A DNA stretch of 59,366 bases from Thermococcus sp. (GCF_027052235.1 NZ_JALUFF010000013.1:1-59366); one strand, 5' to 3'. Positions 8,846 to 18,575 are shown, counted from the stretch's first letter. A program made the numbers and translations. The notes: generated from the sequence alone by a model not told the origin.

Positions 8846-9037
8846 TCAGTACTTGAGGTTCCTCTTCTTCTTCCACTTGTGGCTCCAGCTGTACTTCCTC
8901 ATTCTCCTGCTCCTGCCGAAGCCACAGGCTGCGCAGTAGCCCTTCTTGACGTTGAAAGCCCTTCTACCGCAGCGCCTGCACCTGATGTGGGTCGGAGTGT
9001 GGTTCCTCCTGCCCTTCGGTGCCGTTCCAGAGCCCAT
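8846..9037 (-). CDS. rpl37e: 50S ribosomal protein L37e
   Basis: A 63-residue zinc-ribbon ribosomal protein. It has the L37e pattern [18 protein letters not shown] followed by the second CxxC in [18 protein letters not shown], with a very basic tail ending WKKKRNLKY. It is preceded by GGAGGTCTGAGCT and lies 14 bases downstream of the lsm gene, forming the common archaeal lsm-rpl37e pair. Confidence 0.96.
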   Translation of the reverse strand: MGSGTAPKGRRNHTPTHIRCRRCGRRAFNVKKGYCAACGFGRSRRMRKYSWSHKWKKKRNLKY

Positions 9038-9051
9038 AGCTCAGACCTCCT

Positions 9052-9282
9052 TCACTCGATCTCAACGGGGGAAATAGCGAGGACGTTGTCTCCCCTTATG
9101 ACGATTTTACCGTACTTCTTAACCTCCTCGCCGTCCTGCATGAGCGACGCATCGGCGAGGACAACGTTCAGGTGGATGTCATAACCGATGAGCTTACCCC
9201 TGAACTCGCCACCCCTCTTGAGGAGCACGAGGACGTCCTTGTCAAGGGACCTGTGAATAACGTCGAGTGGTCTTTCCGCCAT
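9052..9282 (-). CDS. lsm: Sm-like archaeal protein (LSm), RNA-binding
   Basis: A 76-residue Sm protein: MAERPLDVIHRSLDKDVLVL opens, Sm1 follows with GEFRGKLIGYDIHLNVVLADA, and Sm2 is present as GKIVIRGDNVLAISP. Archaeal LSm forms heptameric rings that bind U-rich RNA. The start is ATG 9282 after GGAGGTGCGTGAAA. A TATA-like sequence on the minus strand (about 9331-9340) lies in the region divergent from the GH13 gene. The L37e gene follows in the same operon. Confidence 0.95.
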   Translation of the reverse strand: MAERPLDVIHRSLDKDVLVLLKRGGEFRGKLIGYDIHLNVVLADASLMQDGEEVKKYGKIVIRGDNVLAISPVEIE

Positions 9283-9426
9283 TTTCACGCACCTCCAAAC
9301 AATCAAAGCTCATAGCCTTAACGAGGGGAACGGTTTATAACTCTTTCCCCCGCTCCTCCACTCACGGAAAGGGCCTTCAAAGTGCCCACCCCTACACTGC
9401 AATCCGGGGAAAACCATATAACACTG

Positions 9427-9443
9427 TATCACCATCAGTGACT
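9427..9443. promoter_or_regulatory. Thermococcales Glycolytic Motif (TGM), Tgr/TrmBL1 operator
   Basis: TATCAC-N5-GTGACT, matching the TGM consensus TATCAC-N5-GTGATA at 10 of 12 positions. It sits just downstream of the TATA box (CCATATAAC, about 9414-9422) and 12 bases before the ATG of the GH13 lipoprotein. In Thermococcales a TGM downstream of the TATA box is where the regulator Tgr (TrmBL1) represses sugar-uptake and sugar-degradation genes until maltooligosaccharides are present. Confidence 0.72.
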
Positions 9444-9454
9444 AAGGTGGTCGA

Positions 9455-11743
9455 ATGAAGGGAAAGGGAACCGCAATCATTCTTCTCCTCCTGCTCGCCG
9501 TAGTTGCCTCGGGTTGCCTCTCCTCCCAGGGGACGCTCACTCACACCACCAGCTTCTCGCAAACGTCAACGCAGAGCACCTTCTCTTCCGTCTCCCAAAG
9601 CTCCACCCAGACTTCCAGGTCTGAAAACCTCAGCTCTGCCCCACCCTCCGGCTACACGCCCCTCTACTCCTCGGGAAAGGGCTGTCCCTCAGGGAGGGTT
9701 CCGGTTACGTTCACATACGACCCCGGGAACAGGACTGTCATCTCAGTCAGCCTGCGCGGGAGCTTCAACAACTGGGGCGAGTGGCCGATGAAGGAGGAGA
9801 AGGGAGTCTGGAAGACGACCGTCTGCCTCGCTCCCGGAAAGTACCAGTACAAGTACTTCATCGACGGCCAGTGGGTCAAGGACATGTCAGACGACGGCAC
9901 CAGACGGCCCTACGATCCGGAAGCGGACGGTTACGTCAACGATGGCTACGGCGGAAAGAACGCGGTGCGTATCGTTGAGGGCAGTGCGACCTTCTACGTG
10001 GACTTCAAGCCGAACGACCCGGCATATCTGAGCGTCGCCAACAACAGGACGGTGATAAGGTTCAAGGCGAAGAGGAAAACTGTAAGCTCCGCTCTCCTCG
10101 TGACGGACAGGGGAAACTACACGATGGAGCTCCAAGTCTGGTGGGACTCCGGAGAGATGTGGCGCGCTGAGGTTCCCCTCCTTGAGCCCCTCAGGTATTA
10201 CATTCTTCTCAACTCGACCGATGGGGAGAGGTTTGCCGTCCTGAACACGAGTGAAAATCCCTTCTTCAGCTTCGACGGCGTTGACCGCTTCCCCCAGCTG
10301 GAGTGGGTGAGCAACGGGATAGCATACCAGATATTCCCGGACAGGTTCAACAACGGGAACAGGAGCAACGACCTCCTCGCCCTAGACCACGACGAGCTAC
10401 TCCTCAATCAGGTTCATCCTGGGAAGCCGATACTCTCCAACTGGAGCGACCCGATAACGCCCCTCCACTGCTGCCACCAGTACTTTGGAGGCGACATAGC
10501 GGGCATAACCGGGAAGCTCGACTACCTTCAGAGCTTCGGCGTCACGATAATCTACCTCAATCCGATTACACTCTCCGGAAGTGCACACGGCTACGACACC
10601 TACGACTACTACAAACTCGACCCAAAGTTCGGAACCGAAAAAGAGCTCAGGGAGTTCCTCGATGAGGCTCACAAGAGGGGAATACGGGTAATCTTCGACT
10701 TCGTGCCCAACCACTGCGGAATAGGAAACCCCTTCTTCCTCGACGTCTGGGAGAAAGGCAACCAGAGCCCCTACTGGGACTGGTTCTTCATCAAAAAGTG
10801 GCCCTTCAAGCTGGGCGACGGAAAAGCTTACATCGGCTGGTGGGGGATTGGGAGTTTGCCCAAGCTCAACACGGCCAACCCGGAGGTTAGGGAGTACCTG
10901 ATTGGCGCTGCCCTGCACTGGATTGAGGTCGGCTTCGACGGAATAAGGGTTGACGTTCCCAACGAGGTTCTGGATCCGGAAACCTTCTTCTCCGAGCTGA
11001 GGGAGCGGGTCAAGGCCGAGAAGCCGGATGCATACCTTATCGGGGAAATATGGACGCTCTCGGCTGAGTGGGTTAAGGGAGACCGCTTCGACTCGCTCAT
11101 GAACTACGCCCTTGGCAGGGATATTCTCCTGAACTACGCGAGGGGCTACCTGAGCGGGAGGGCGACGCTTAAGATGCTAGGGAGATATTACGCGAGCTAC
11201 GGGGAGAACGTCGTTGCGATGGGCTTCAACCTCGTTGACTCCCACGATACATCGAGGGTTCTCACCGACCTCGGGGGCGGTTCCCTTGGGGACACACCAA
11301 GCAACGAGTCCATAAAGAGGCTCAAACTCCTCTCAACCCTCCTCTACACCCTTCCGGGGACGCCCGTGACCTTCCAGGGCGACGAGAGGGGTCTGCTTGG
11401 GGATAAAAACCACTACGACGAGCAGCGCTACCCGATACAGTGGGACGAGGTGAACGAAGACGTGCTGAACCACTACCGGGCCCTTGCGAAGCTCAGGAAG
11501 GATGTTCCTGCCTTAAGGAGCAGTGCGATACGCTTCTACACCGCGAAGGACGGGGCTTTAGCCTTCTTCAGGGGGCACGACGACGAGGTTCTCGTTGTAG
11601 CGAACGCCTGGAGAAAACCAGCTGGGATAGAACTCCCGCCCGGAGAGTGGAGAGTCATCTGGCCCGCGGAGTACAAGCAATCCCCCGTTTCAGGGAAAAT
11701 CGAAGTGCCCCCGATAAGCGTCCTCGTCCTTGAGAGGGGCTGA
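9455..11743 (+). CDS. secreted GH13 amylolytic lipoprotein (pullulan/starch hydrolase)
   Basis: A 762-residue extracellular enzyme. Residues 1-21 form a lipoprotein signal (LLLLLAVVASGC, anchor Cys21), followed by a Ser/Thr linker (about 22-75). A carbohydrate-binding domain of CBM20/48 type follows (about 80-170, FNNWGEWPMKEEKGVWKT, PGKYQYKYFIDG), and then the GH13 barrel from about 285. Catalytic residues: nucleophile Asp500 (GFDGIRVDVPNEV), acid/base Glu531 (LIGEIWTLS) and stabilising Asp598 (NLVDSHDTSR). The NGIAYQIFPDRFNNG opening is typical of the neopullulanase/cyclodextrinase subgroup. It resembles thermococcal type III pullulan hydrolases, but exact specificity is uncertain. Controlled by the TGM just upstream. 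Confidence 0.9.
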   Translation: MKGKGTAIILLLLLAVVASGCLSSQGTLTHTTSFSQTSTQSTFSSVSQSSTQTSRSENLSSAPPSGYTPLYSSGKGCPSGRVPVTFTYDPGNRTVISVSLRGSFNNWGEWPMKEEKGVWKTTVCLAPGKYQYKYFIDGQWVKDMSDDGTRRPYDPEADGYVNDGYGGKNAVRIVEGSATFYVDFKPNDPAYLSVANNRTVIRFKAKRKTVSSALLVTDRGNYTMELQVWWDSGEMWRAEVPLLEPLRYYILLNSTDGERFAVLNTSENPFFSFDGVDRFPQLEWVSNGIAYQIFPDRFNNGNRSNDLLALDHDELLLNQVHPGKPILSNWSDPITPLHCCHQYFGGDIAGITGKLDYLQSFGVTIIYLNPITLSGSAHGYDTYDYYKLDPKFGTEKELREFLDEAHKRGIRVIFDFVPNHCGIGNPFFLDVWEKGNQSPYWDWFFIKKWPFKLGDGKAYIGWWGIGSLPKLNTANPEVREYLIGAALHWIEVGFDGIRVDVPNEVLDPETFFSELRERVKAEKPDAYLIGEIWTLSAEWVKGDRFDSLMNYALGRDILLNYARGYLSGRATLKMLGRYYASYGENVVAMGFNLVDSHDTSRVLTDLGGGSLGDTPSNESIKRLKLLSTLLYTLPGTPVTFQGDERGLLGDKNHYDEQRYPIQWDEVNEDVLNHYRALAKLRKDVPALRSSAIRFYTAKDGALAFFRGHDDEVLVVANAWRKPAGIELPPGEWRVIWPAEYKQSPVSGKIEVPPISVLVLERG

Positions 11744-11820
11744 AGCTCCTTCAATTTTTGCCTCCATGTTCTCCAAAACATTTTTATGAAGTCCCTCTCT
11801 CCAGTTTCAGGTGGTGAGCG

Positions 11821-13527
11821 ATGGGAGAACCAGATAAGTACGAGATTTTACAGGATTTGATGAGGAGGAGGGGCTTTGCCTGGGGGAGCTTTGAAATCTA
11901 CGGTGGCTCACGCGGATTCTATGACTACGGTCCACTCGGGGCGACGATAAAGAGGAAAATCGAGCAGAAAATAAGGGAGGCCTTCCAGAGGGAGGGCTTC
12001 TTCGAGGTTGAAACGCCCGACATAACGCCGGAGAAGGTGTTTATAGCGAGCGGTCACGTTGAGAAGTTCGTTGATCCTTTGGTCGAGTGTAAGAAGTGCG
12101 GTGCGAGGTTTAGGGCAGATCACCTCGTTGAAGAGGCCTTAGGAATAGACGCCGAGGGGCTCTCCGCTGAAGAGCTCACGAGGCTCATAAGGGAGAACGG
12201 CATAAAGTGTCCCGAGTGCGGTGGGGAGCTTTCGGGCGTCTGGTACTTCAACCTCATGTTCGAGACGAGAATCGGCCCCTACGGCGACCAGAAGGGTTAT
12301 TTAAGGCCAGAAACTGCCCAGGGCATGTTCGTCAACTTCAAAAGATTAGCTCACTTCGCGAGGAACAAACTGCCTTTCGGCGTCTTCCAGATTGGAAAGG
12401 CCTACCGCAACGAGATTTCTCCGAGGCAGGGGATGCTCCGCTTGAGGGAGTTCACGCAGGCGGAGGCGGAGATATTCTTCAATCCGAAAGAAACAGGTCA
12501 TCCGCACTTCAAGGAGGTTAAAGACGAAAAGCTTAGGCTCTACCCGATAGAGAACCAGCTCAAGAACCTCGGAGAGATAGAGCTAACTGCTGGAGAAGCC
12601 GTAGAGAAGGGCTACCTGATGAACGAGCTCTTCGCCTACTATCTCGTCATGGTCAAGAGAACCCTCCTCGACATAGGCATTCCAGAGGACAAGATACGCT
12701 TCAGGCAACAGCTGCCGGAGGAGAGGGCCCACTACTCGCGCGACACCTGGGATGCCGAAATTCACAGCGAGCGCTTCGGCTGGGTTGAGTGCGTTGGAAT
12801 AGCCAACAGGGGTGACTATGACCTGAGCAGGCATATGCGCGAGAGCGGGGCTGACTTAACAGTCCTCATCCACTACGACGAGCCAAAAATCGTGAAAAGA
12901 CTGGAAGTTTCCCTCAACATGAAGCGCGTCGGTCCGAAGCTCAGGAAAGACGCAAAGAGAATAAACGAAATGATAAAGGGCTGGAACGAGGAGAAGAAGC
13001 GCGAGTTAGCGGAGCTCCTTGAGAAGGAAGGAAAAGTCACCATCGAGGGCTACGAGCTTGAGAGGGACGACTTCGTAATCAGGGAGGTTGAGGAGAAGGT
13101 AACGGGAGAGAAGATAGTGCCCCATGTTTTAGAGCCGAGTTTCGGTATAGACAGGCCCTTCTACCTGCTCCTTGAAAACTCTCTGGTTATCGAGGAGGAC
13201 AGGACTTACCTCAGGCTCAAGAAGGACATGGCGCCGATTGAAGTTGCGGTCTTACCGCTCGTCGCCAAGGAACCGCTCAAGAGCATAGCCTATGACGTCT
13301 TCAGAACCCTTCAGAAAGCTGGCTTCATAGTGGTTTACGACGAGAAGGACACGATAGGGAGGCGTTACCTGAGATACGACGAGATTGGAACGCCGTACTG
13401 TGTCACAATCGACAACCAGACGCCAGAAGATAATACCGTCACAATCCGCGACCGCGATACGAGGGAACAGGTGAGGGTTAAAATAGAGGAACTTCCCCAA
13501 AAGCTGAGGGAGCTGATTTTCGGTTGA
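11821..13527 (+). CDS. glyS: glycyl-tRNA synthetase
   Basis: A 568-residue class II aminoacyl-tRNA synthetase of the archaeal/eukaryotic alpha2 type. Motif landmarks are RRGFAWGSFEIYGGSRGFYD at the N-terminus, RPETAQGMFVNFKRL, FQIGKAYRNEISPRQGMLRL (motif 2) and PSFGIDRPFYLLLE (motif 3). A zinc-binding insert carries CKKCGARF and CPECGGEL. The C-terminal anticodon-binding domain runs from about 470 (PIEVAVLPLVAKEPL). TATA box ACATTTTTATG lies about 45 bases before the ATG, with GGTGGTGAGCG as binding site. Confidence 0.97.
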   Translation: MGEPDKYEILQDLMRRRGFAWGSFEIYGGSRGFYDYGPLGATIKRKIEQKIREAFQREGFFEVETPDITPEKVFIASGHVEKFVDPLVECKKCGARFRADHLVEEALGIDAEGLSAEELTRLIRENGIKCPECGGELSGVWYFNLMFETRIGPYGDQKGYLRPETAQGMFVNFKRLAHFARNKLPFGVFQIGKAYRNEISPRQGMLRLREFTQAEAEIFFNPKETGHPHFKEVKDEKLRLYPIENQLKNLGEIELTAGEAVEKGYLMNELFAYYLVMVKRTLLDIGIPEDKIRFRQQLPEERAHYSRDTWDAEIHSERFGWVECVGIANRGDYDLSRHMRESGADLTVLIHYDEPKIVKRLEVSLNMKRVGPKLRKDAKRINEMIKGWNEEKKRELAELLEKEGKVTIEGYELERDDFVIREVEEKVTGEKIVPHVLEPSFGIDRPFYLLLENSLVIEEDRTYLRLKKDMAPIEVAVLPLVAKEPLKSIAYDVFRTLQKAGFIVVYDEKDTIGRRYLRYDEIGTPYCVTIDNQTPEDNTVTIRDRDTREQVRVKIEELPQKLRELIFG

Positions 13528-13538
13528 TTTTATCCCTT

Positions 13539-14456
13539 TTAGACGAAGAGCACCGTCCTCACGAAGACGTCCCGGTGGTTCCCGAAGGCTTCGAGCATTT
13601 TTCCGGCGTAGTCTCTCTCCGCGACGTCGAGGAGGGCGTTAAGGTTCTCGTTTATTGGGTCGCTCATGGGCATGTATAGGGGAGCCGGTTCATAGTAGTC
13701 CATTCCCTTGAGGAGGGACGTCGCGAAGTACCAGAGGGTCTTCTTTATCTTCCTGCCCCTGAGCGGGGAAAAACTGGCAGGCCCGGCACCGAAGGCCGCG
13801 TGGAGGGCCACTATCTTCTCGACCTCAACGCCTCTCCTCAGGAGCCTCTCCCTCCTCCCGTCGGCCAAATCAACTATCCTGTAACCGCTCCTCGTCGTCT
13901 CGTCATACTCTATGCTGACACCGTAGATGTCCTCTATCCTCGGGTCATAGACGAGAACCTCAGTTCCACCAACCACGTAGAGCTTTCCATCCCTGACCTC
14001 GACAACGGTGTTCTCCGTGCTGAGGACCGTAAGGCCCTCCGAGTGGGCTATGGCAGAGACCGTGCTCTTTCCCGTGTGGGGATAGCCGACGAAGAGAACC
14101 GCCCTTCCCTCGGGGTTCAGCACGCTCACCGAGTCGGTGACGAAAACCCTCCCCTTTCTCGCCCCGGCCCTAGCCACCGCCTGAAGAAGGAAGAAGACCG
14201 GTGCCTCGTTGGTGTAAGCTGAGGGAACGTCTGATTCGAGCTTGTGCCTGTCAATGCCCCCGACATCGTATATTGACCCAAAGACCCTGAAGGGAGCCCC
14301 CTTAAAGCGCTCCACGATGAGGTCCGGCTTTCCCTCGGCGGGCCGGACGTCGGGAAGGTAGCGCCTCGCGAAGAGCCCTCTAAAGCCATCCACAAAGCCG
14401 TCGTCGAGCTCACCCTCGAACCGGACGAGGACACCGCCCACGCTGAGCATGGCCAT
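13539..14456 (-). CDS. HPr-kinase-like P-loop protein of unknown function
   Basis: About 305 residues. A Walker A motif GYPHTGKST near the middle, embedded in NPEGRAVLFVGYPHTGKST, resembles HPr kinase/PqqD-type P-loops. It is followed by GLTVLSTENTVVEVRDGKLY, where an acidic residue follows a beta strand as in that fold. There is no HPr target in archaea, so the substrate is unknown. The start is ATG 14456: the minus-strand TATA box at about 14479-14488 predicts transcription start close to this ATG, so the mRNA may be leaderless. A longer reading would run into topA. It is divergent from topA. Confidence 0.72.
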   Translation of the reverse strand: MAMLSVGGVLVRFEGELDDGFVDGFRGLFARRYLPDVRPAEGKPDLIVERFKGAPFRVFGSIYDVGGIDRHKLESDVPSAYTNEAPVFFLLQAVARAGARKGRVFVTDSVSVLNPEGRAVLFVGYPHTGKSTVSAIAHSEGLTVLSTENTVVEVRDGKLYVVGGTEVLVYDPRIEDIYGVSIEYDETTRSGYRIVDLADGRRERLLRRGVEVEKIVALHAAFGAGPASFSPLRGRKIKKTLWYFATSLLKGMDYYEPAPLYMPMSDPINENLNALLDVAERDYAGKMLEAFGNHRDVFVRTVLFV

Positions 14457-14478
14457 CGGAGGCCCTTCTCCGGTGACG

Positions 14479-14507
14479 TTATAAATCCTTCGCAGGATTT
14501 TTATAAC
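14479..14507. promoter_or_regulatory. paired divergent TATA boxes between HPrK-like gene and topA
   Basis: A near-symmetrical element: the minus-strand TATA (read as GGATTTATAAC) and plus-strand TATA (TTTTTATAAC, 14498-14507) are separated by only about 10 bases and form an imperfect inverted repeat (GTTATAAATCC / GGATTTTTATAAC). The spacing fits starts at 14456 (minus) and a short leader to topA at 14536 (plus). Confidence 0.6.
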
Positions 14508-14535
14508 CCCTGGCAAAATCAACCAAGGTGTCGTC

Positions 14536-17500
14536 ATGGTAACGCTCATCATCGCCGAGAAGCCCAACGTAGCCAGAAAGATAGCCTACGCCTTAGCTGA
14601 AGGCAAACCCGTGAGGAAGACGATAGGAAAGGTTTCCTATTACGAGTTCACGCGCGATGGAAAGAAGGTCATCGCTGCCCCTGCAGTTGGCCATCTCTTC
14701 TCTCTGGCACCAAAAACTAAAACCTATGGCTATCCCGTCTTCGACATCGAATGGGTACCCGTTTACGTTGCCGAAAAGGGCAAGGGCTACGCGAAGGACT
14801 ACATCAAGGCGCTGGCAACGCTCGCAAAGCGGGCTGATGAATTCGTCGTTGCCTGTGACTACGACACCGAGGGAGAGGTAATAGGCTACACCGCCCTCAA
14901 ATACGCCTGCGGCGTTGACCCCTCAAAGGCGAAGCGCATGAAGTTCTCGGCTTTAACGAAGAAAGACCTCCTGAAGGCATGGTACAACATGGAACCGACG
15001 ATAAACTTTGGCATGGCCGATGCTGGAATAGCGCGCCACGTTTTGGACTGGTACTGGGGTGTAAACCTTTCTCGTGCTCTCACCTCTGCGATAAAGCGCG
15101 CGAGCGGAAAATGGATGGTTCTCTCGACGGGAAGGGTTCAGGGGCCGACTTTGAAGTTCCTAGTCGACAGGGAAAGGGAAATTCAGAACTTCAAGCCGAC
15201 CCCGTACTGGGTCATCAGGATGCTCCTTGAGAAGAACGGGGAAACCTACACGGCAACCTACGAGAAGGAAAGAATCTTTGACGAAAACGAGGCCAAGAGA
15301 ATAGTCGAGGAAGCTAAGAAGGGGCCGGCGTTCGTCGAGAGAGTTGATGTCAAACAGCAGAAGAGGAACCCCCCAGTCCCCTTCGACCTCGGAACCCTGC
15401 AGAGGGAGGCTTATTCTGCCTTCGGATACAGCCCGAAGAAGACTTTAGAGATTGCACAGAAGTTGTACGAGAAGGGATACTGTCTCCATCCGGATTCACT
15501 TATACCAACTCCCGAGGGAGTTAGAAAAATCGGGGAGTTGCCTAAGGAGGGTGAGGTTTTTGCCCTTGACTTTGACCTTAAACTGTCGAGGGCCCGATAC
15601 AGGCTCCTTGAGAGGGATGCGGACGAGCCAATGTACAGGGTTGTCCTAGGCGATAGGACGGAGCTCTACCTCACCGGTGACCACCCGGTTCTGGTCTACA
15701 GGGAAGACAGGCTGATATTCGTACCCGCGGAGGAGTTAAGGGACGACGACCAGGTGGTGCTCTTCCTGAATCGCCGTGAGTTCCAGGGTTCTGATGAAAC
15801 TCCCCGACTGTTCGAGTTCATTCTCGGAAACGCCACGTCAATGAAGGACTACATTCTCTACGAGCCCTCCTTTGGCAGTATCTTGAGGGAAAGAATCAAG
15901 AGGGCCGGGCTGAAGGTAGAAATCCTGCGGAGGTTCGGAATCAAAGAACCAACCTACTACAAATACCTCCGGGGCAAGATGCCGGTTCCGATTTTCAGGT
16001 TCCTCATTGAGAGGGGAGTAATCTCCAAAGAAGAGGTAAAGGAAGTTTTCAGGGGATTCTCATACAGTACCTCTCTCTCCCCGGTGGGATTCGAGTTCGG
16101 TGAGGAGTTCTGGTACCTCTACGGGTTCGTCCTTGGGGATGGCCACTTGGAACGGAAGGGCACCATAACGATTTCCGCGAAGGAAAGGAATGAAGAAACC
16201 ATTAAGGCAATCAAAGGGGTCGCCGACGCACTCGGTATTCCTTTCTCATACGACGAGAAGTACGGGATGATAATCCTTCGCAGTAAGTCATTAACGAGGC
16301 TCTTTGAGCTCCTCGGATGTCCTTATGGTAACAAAACCGAGGTCTTCAGAATTCACGGCATAGTGCTGTCAAAGCCTGAGTGGATGGCTTCTTTCCTCGC
16401 CGGTTACTACGACGCCGATGCTCACATCGGTATGAAACCAACGGGAAGCAAAAGATCCCTCTCCCCCCAGATTGTGCTGACGTCAAAGAACAGGCAGGCT
16501 ATATACACCGTCAAACTCATGTGGCAACTGCTCGGCGTTGGTACTTACCTCTGGGAAAAGAAGGACAGGCAGGGCAATTTCATTGCCTACGAGCTCAAGG
16601 TCTACTCCCGCGATGCCCTTCGGTTCTACAACGTCATGCGGGACTACATCATGGTAAAGAGACAAGACCTCGAAAGGGTTAGAAAGGTCGCCATCCGGAA
16701 GAAAAAATCGTATTCCCATCACTACAGTGTTCTCAGAGTCCAGAACTGGAAGGGGAAATTAAGGACCAGCAACGTGCTTTGGAAGGAGTTTGACATGTCT
16801 AACCAAACGGCCCATAGGAGGGGAATAAGCCTCGACAAGTTAGAGAGAATTAAGGACTACCTAATCGACGAGGACCTCCTCAGGATTGCCACTGGAGACG
16901 TCTACGTTCTCCCGATAAAAGAAATCAAAAAGTTCCACTACCACGGTAAAGTTTACGACTTGGTCGTTGATGAGTACCATAACTTCATAGCAAACGGTGT
17001 CGTTGTCCACAACTGCTCCTACCCCCGCACCTCATCCCAGAAGCTCCCAAAGAACCTCAACTTCCGCTCGATAATCCAGAACCTCGCGAAACTCCCCCAG
17101 TACAAGCCCTTCGCCCATGAGCTTTTGGGCAAAGAAAAGCTCAGGCCCGTTGAGGGAAAAAAGGAAGACCCTGCACATCCGGCAATCTACCCAACGGGAG
17201 AGTTGCCTAAGCCCGGGGAGCTGACGAAGGACGAGCAAAACCTCTACGATTTGATAGTCAGGCGCTTCCTCGCCTTGTTCATGGAGCCCGCGGTGAGGGA
17301 GACGGTGAAGGTCGTGATAAACTCCAACAACCACCGCTTCATCCTCAGCGGAGCCAGAACCCTAAAGGAGGGCTGGCTTAAAGTTTACGGCAAGTACGTC
17401 AAGTTCGACGAGGTAATCCTTCCGCCCTTCAGGGAGGGCGAGCCGGTGAAGGTCATCCAGATAAAGCGCGAGAAGAAGAAGACGAAGCCGCCAGCACGCT

Positions 17501-18195
17501 ACTCACCGGCTTCCGTCATCAAGAAGATGGAGGATTTGGGGATAGGAACGAAAGCAACGCGCGCTCAAATCCTTGAGACGCTCTACCAGAGGGGCTACAT
17601 CGAGGGCAAGAAGAAGATAAAGGTCACCCCACTGGGAATGCGCGTTGTGGAGGCCCTCGAAAAAAACGTGCCCGACATAGTGAGCGTCGAACTGACGAGG
17701 GCCTTCGAGGAGAAGATGGAAGAGATAATGGCCGGGAAAGCGAGAAAGGAAGACGTCATCGAGGAGAGCAGGGAACAGCTGGTAAAAATCCTCAAGGTCT
17801 TCAAGGAGAAAGAACTTGACATTGGCAGGATGCTCCTCGAAACGACGGGAACTGGGGTCACAACCTCAAAGGAGTCCGTGAAGGTTGAAAAGTCCGGGGG
17901 TTCTTCAAAAGCCACCGAAAGCAAAAAGGCCACGGCGAAGGAAAGGCTCGTCCTCGGGAAGTGCCCGAAGTGCGGTGGCGATTTAGTGCTCAAATACAAC
18001 AGAAAAACAGGAAAGAGGTTCGTCGGTTGCTCCAACTGGCCGAAGTGCGATGTAACATATCCGATTCTCCAGCGCGGTGAGGTCATCCCAACCGGAAAGA
18101 CCTGCTGTAACGGTGCACCGGTGGTAAAAATCCGCGAGAAGGGCAGGGAGTACGAGATATGCCTGGATATGAAGTGCAAGGAGTGGAAAACATGA
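14536..18195 (+). CDS. topA: DNA topoisomerase I (type IA) precursor containing an intein
   Basis: A 1219-residue precursor; after splicing out 511 residues the mature enzyme is 708 residues. The N-terminal TOPRIM domain has [19 protein letters not shown] and [15 protein letters not shown]. The active-site segment SYPRTSS directly follows the intein, so the catalytic tyrosine (mature position about 318) is two residues past the splice junction. Domain IV includes [20 protein letters not shown]. The C-terminus carries a topoisomerase zinc ribbon (CPKCGG...GCSNWPKCD) and a further Cys-rich segment ([15 protein letters not shown]). It relaxes negative supercoils. No gyrase or reverse-gyrase gene is in view. 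Confidence 0.96.
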   Translation: MVTLIIAEKPNVARKIAYALAEGKPVRKTIGKVSYYEFTRDGKKVIAAPAVGHLFSLAPKTKTYGYPVFDIEWVPVYVAEKGKGYAKDYIKALATLAKRADEFVVACDYDTEGEVIGYTALKYACGVDPSKAKRMKFSALTKKDLLKAWYNMEPTINFGMADAGIARHVLDWYWGVNLSRALTSAIKRASGKWMVLSTGRVQGPTLKFLVDREREIQNFKPTPYWVIRMLLEKNGETYTATYEKERIFDENEAKRIVEEAKKGPAFVERVDVKQQKRNPPVPFDLGTLQREAYSAFGYSPKKTLEIAQKLYEKGYCLHPDSLIPTPEGVRKIGELPKEGEVFALDFDLKLSRARYRLLERDADEPMYRVVLGDRTELYLTGDHPVLVYREDRLIFVPAEELRDDDQVVLFLNRREFQGSDETPRLFEFILGNATSMKDYILYEPSFGSILRERIKRAGLKVEILRRFGIKEPTYYKYLRGKMPVPIFRFLIERGVISKEEVKEVFRGFSYSTSLSPVGFEFGEEFWYLYGFVLGDGHLERKGTITISAKERNEETIKAIKGVADALGIPFSYDEKYGMIILRSKSLTRLFELLGCPYGNKTEVFRIHGIVLSKPEWMASFLAGYYDADAHIGMKPTGSKRSLSPQIVLTSKNRQAIYTVKLMWQLLGVGTYLWEKKDRQGNFIAYELKVYSRDALRFYNVMRDYIMVKRQDLERVRKVAIRKKKSYSHHYSVLRVQNWKGKLRTSNVLWKEFDMSNQTAHRRGISLDKLERIKDYLIDEDLLRIATGDVYVLPIKEIKKFHYHGKVYDLVVDEYHNFIANGVVVHNCSYPRTSSQKLPKNLNFRSIIQNLAKLPQYKPFAHELLGKEKLRPVEGKKEDPAHPAIYPTGELPKPGELTKDEQNLYDLIVRRFLALFMEPAVRETVKVVINSNNHRFILSGARTLKEGWLKVYGKYVKFDEVILPPFREGEPVKVIQIKREKKKTKPPARYSPASVIKKMEDLGIGTKATRAQILETLYQRGYIEGKKKIKVTPLGMRVVEALEKNVPDIVSVELTRAFEEKMEEIMAGKARKEDVIEESREQLVKILKVFKEKELDIGRMLLETTGTGVTTSKESVKVEKSGGSSKATESKKATAKERLVLGKCPKCGGDLVLKYNRKTGKRFVGCSNWPKCDVTYPILQRGEVIPTGKTCCNGAPVVKIREKGREYEICLDMKCKEWKT
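15481..17013 (+). other. intein with LAGLIDADG homing endonuclease, inserted in topA
   Basis: A 511-residue protein-splicing element. Block A starts with Cys ([18 protein letters not shown]); block B is [12 protein letters not shown] with the TxxH motif; the two dodecapeptides are [12 protein letters not shown] and [13 protein letters not shown], each with its catalytic aspartate. Block F is [16 protein letters not shown] and block G is GVVVHN, followed by extein Cys. All splicing residues (Cys1, block B Thr/His, penultimate His, terminal Asn, Cys+1) are intact, so both splicing and nuclease are likely active. A topA intein is known from T. kodakarensis; identity of the site would need alignment. 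A roughly 90-residue insert lies between block B and the first dodecapeptide. Confidence 0.96.
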
Positions 18196-18197
18196 AA

Positions 18198-18575
18198 TCA
18201 ATGAACCGCCAGAAGGGAGAGGCCAAAAATCGCACCCAAAATAAGTGCTGTGATAACCACCACAACGATGGTCATTATCCACGCCAGGAAAGCCCTTAGC
18301 CAACTCGTGTTGAAAACTGCCTTTATGACCCAGATGAAGCCTATTATCCCAAGGAGCCACCCTATAACAGGTACAACTGATAGTATGGCCCCCAGTATTC
18401 CGCCTCCAAGGACTGCTATCATGGACTTGCCGATGGTTGCGTTTTCAATGCCCACCAGCTTGGCCCCGAAGTACAGAAAGAGCCCTGCGATAAACAATGC
18501 TATCAGGAACACGAGTACCCCGAGGGCTCCTATGGCACCTACACCTAAGATCCCCAATCCCATCCCAGCGGGCAT
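18198..18575 (-). CDS. small membrane protein of unknown function
   Basis: About 125 residues, almost wholly hydrophobic, with four likely membrane segments (AIGALGVLVFLIALFIAG; MIAVLGGGILGAILSVVPV; WLLGIIGFIWVIKAVF; FLAWIMTIVVVVITALILG). The start is ATG 18575 after GGGGGTGTGGGA; a GTG two codons earlier is part of that site. It is tail-to-tail with topA (two bases apart). I recognise no family; the layout resembles other short archaeal membrane proteins of unknown role. Confidence 0.75.
   Translation of the reverse strand: MPAGMGLGILGVGAIGALGVLVFLIALFIAGLFLYFGAKLVGIENATIGKSMIAVLGGGILGAILSVVPVIGWLLGIIGFIWVIKAVFNTSWLRAFLAWIMTIVVVVITALILGAIFGLSLLAVH

Noticed and set aside
14457-14567. Longer N-terminus for the HPrK-like gene
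   Set aside because: It would run through both promoters and into topA.
18309-18317. Second SurR core motif (GTTGAAAAC)
   Set aside because: It lies inside the coding region of the membrane protein, far from any promoter; one match of this short motif by chance is expected.
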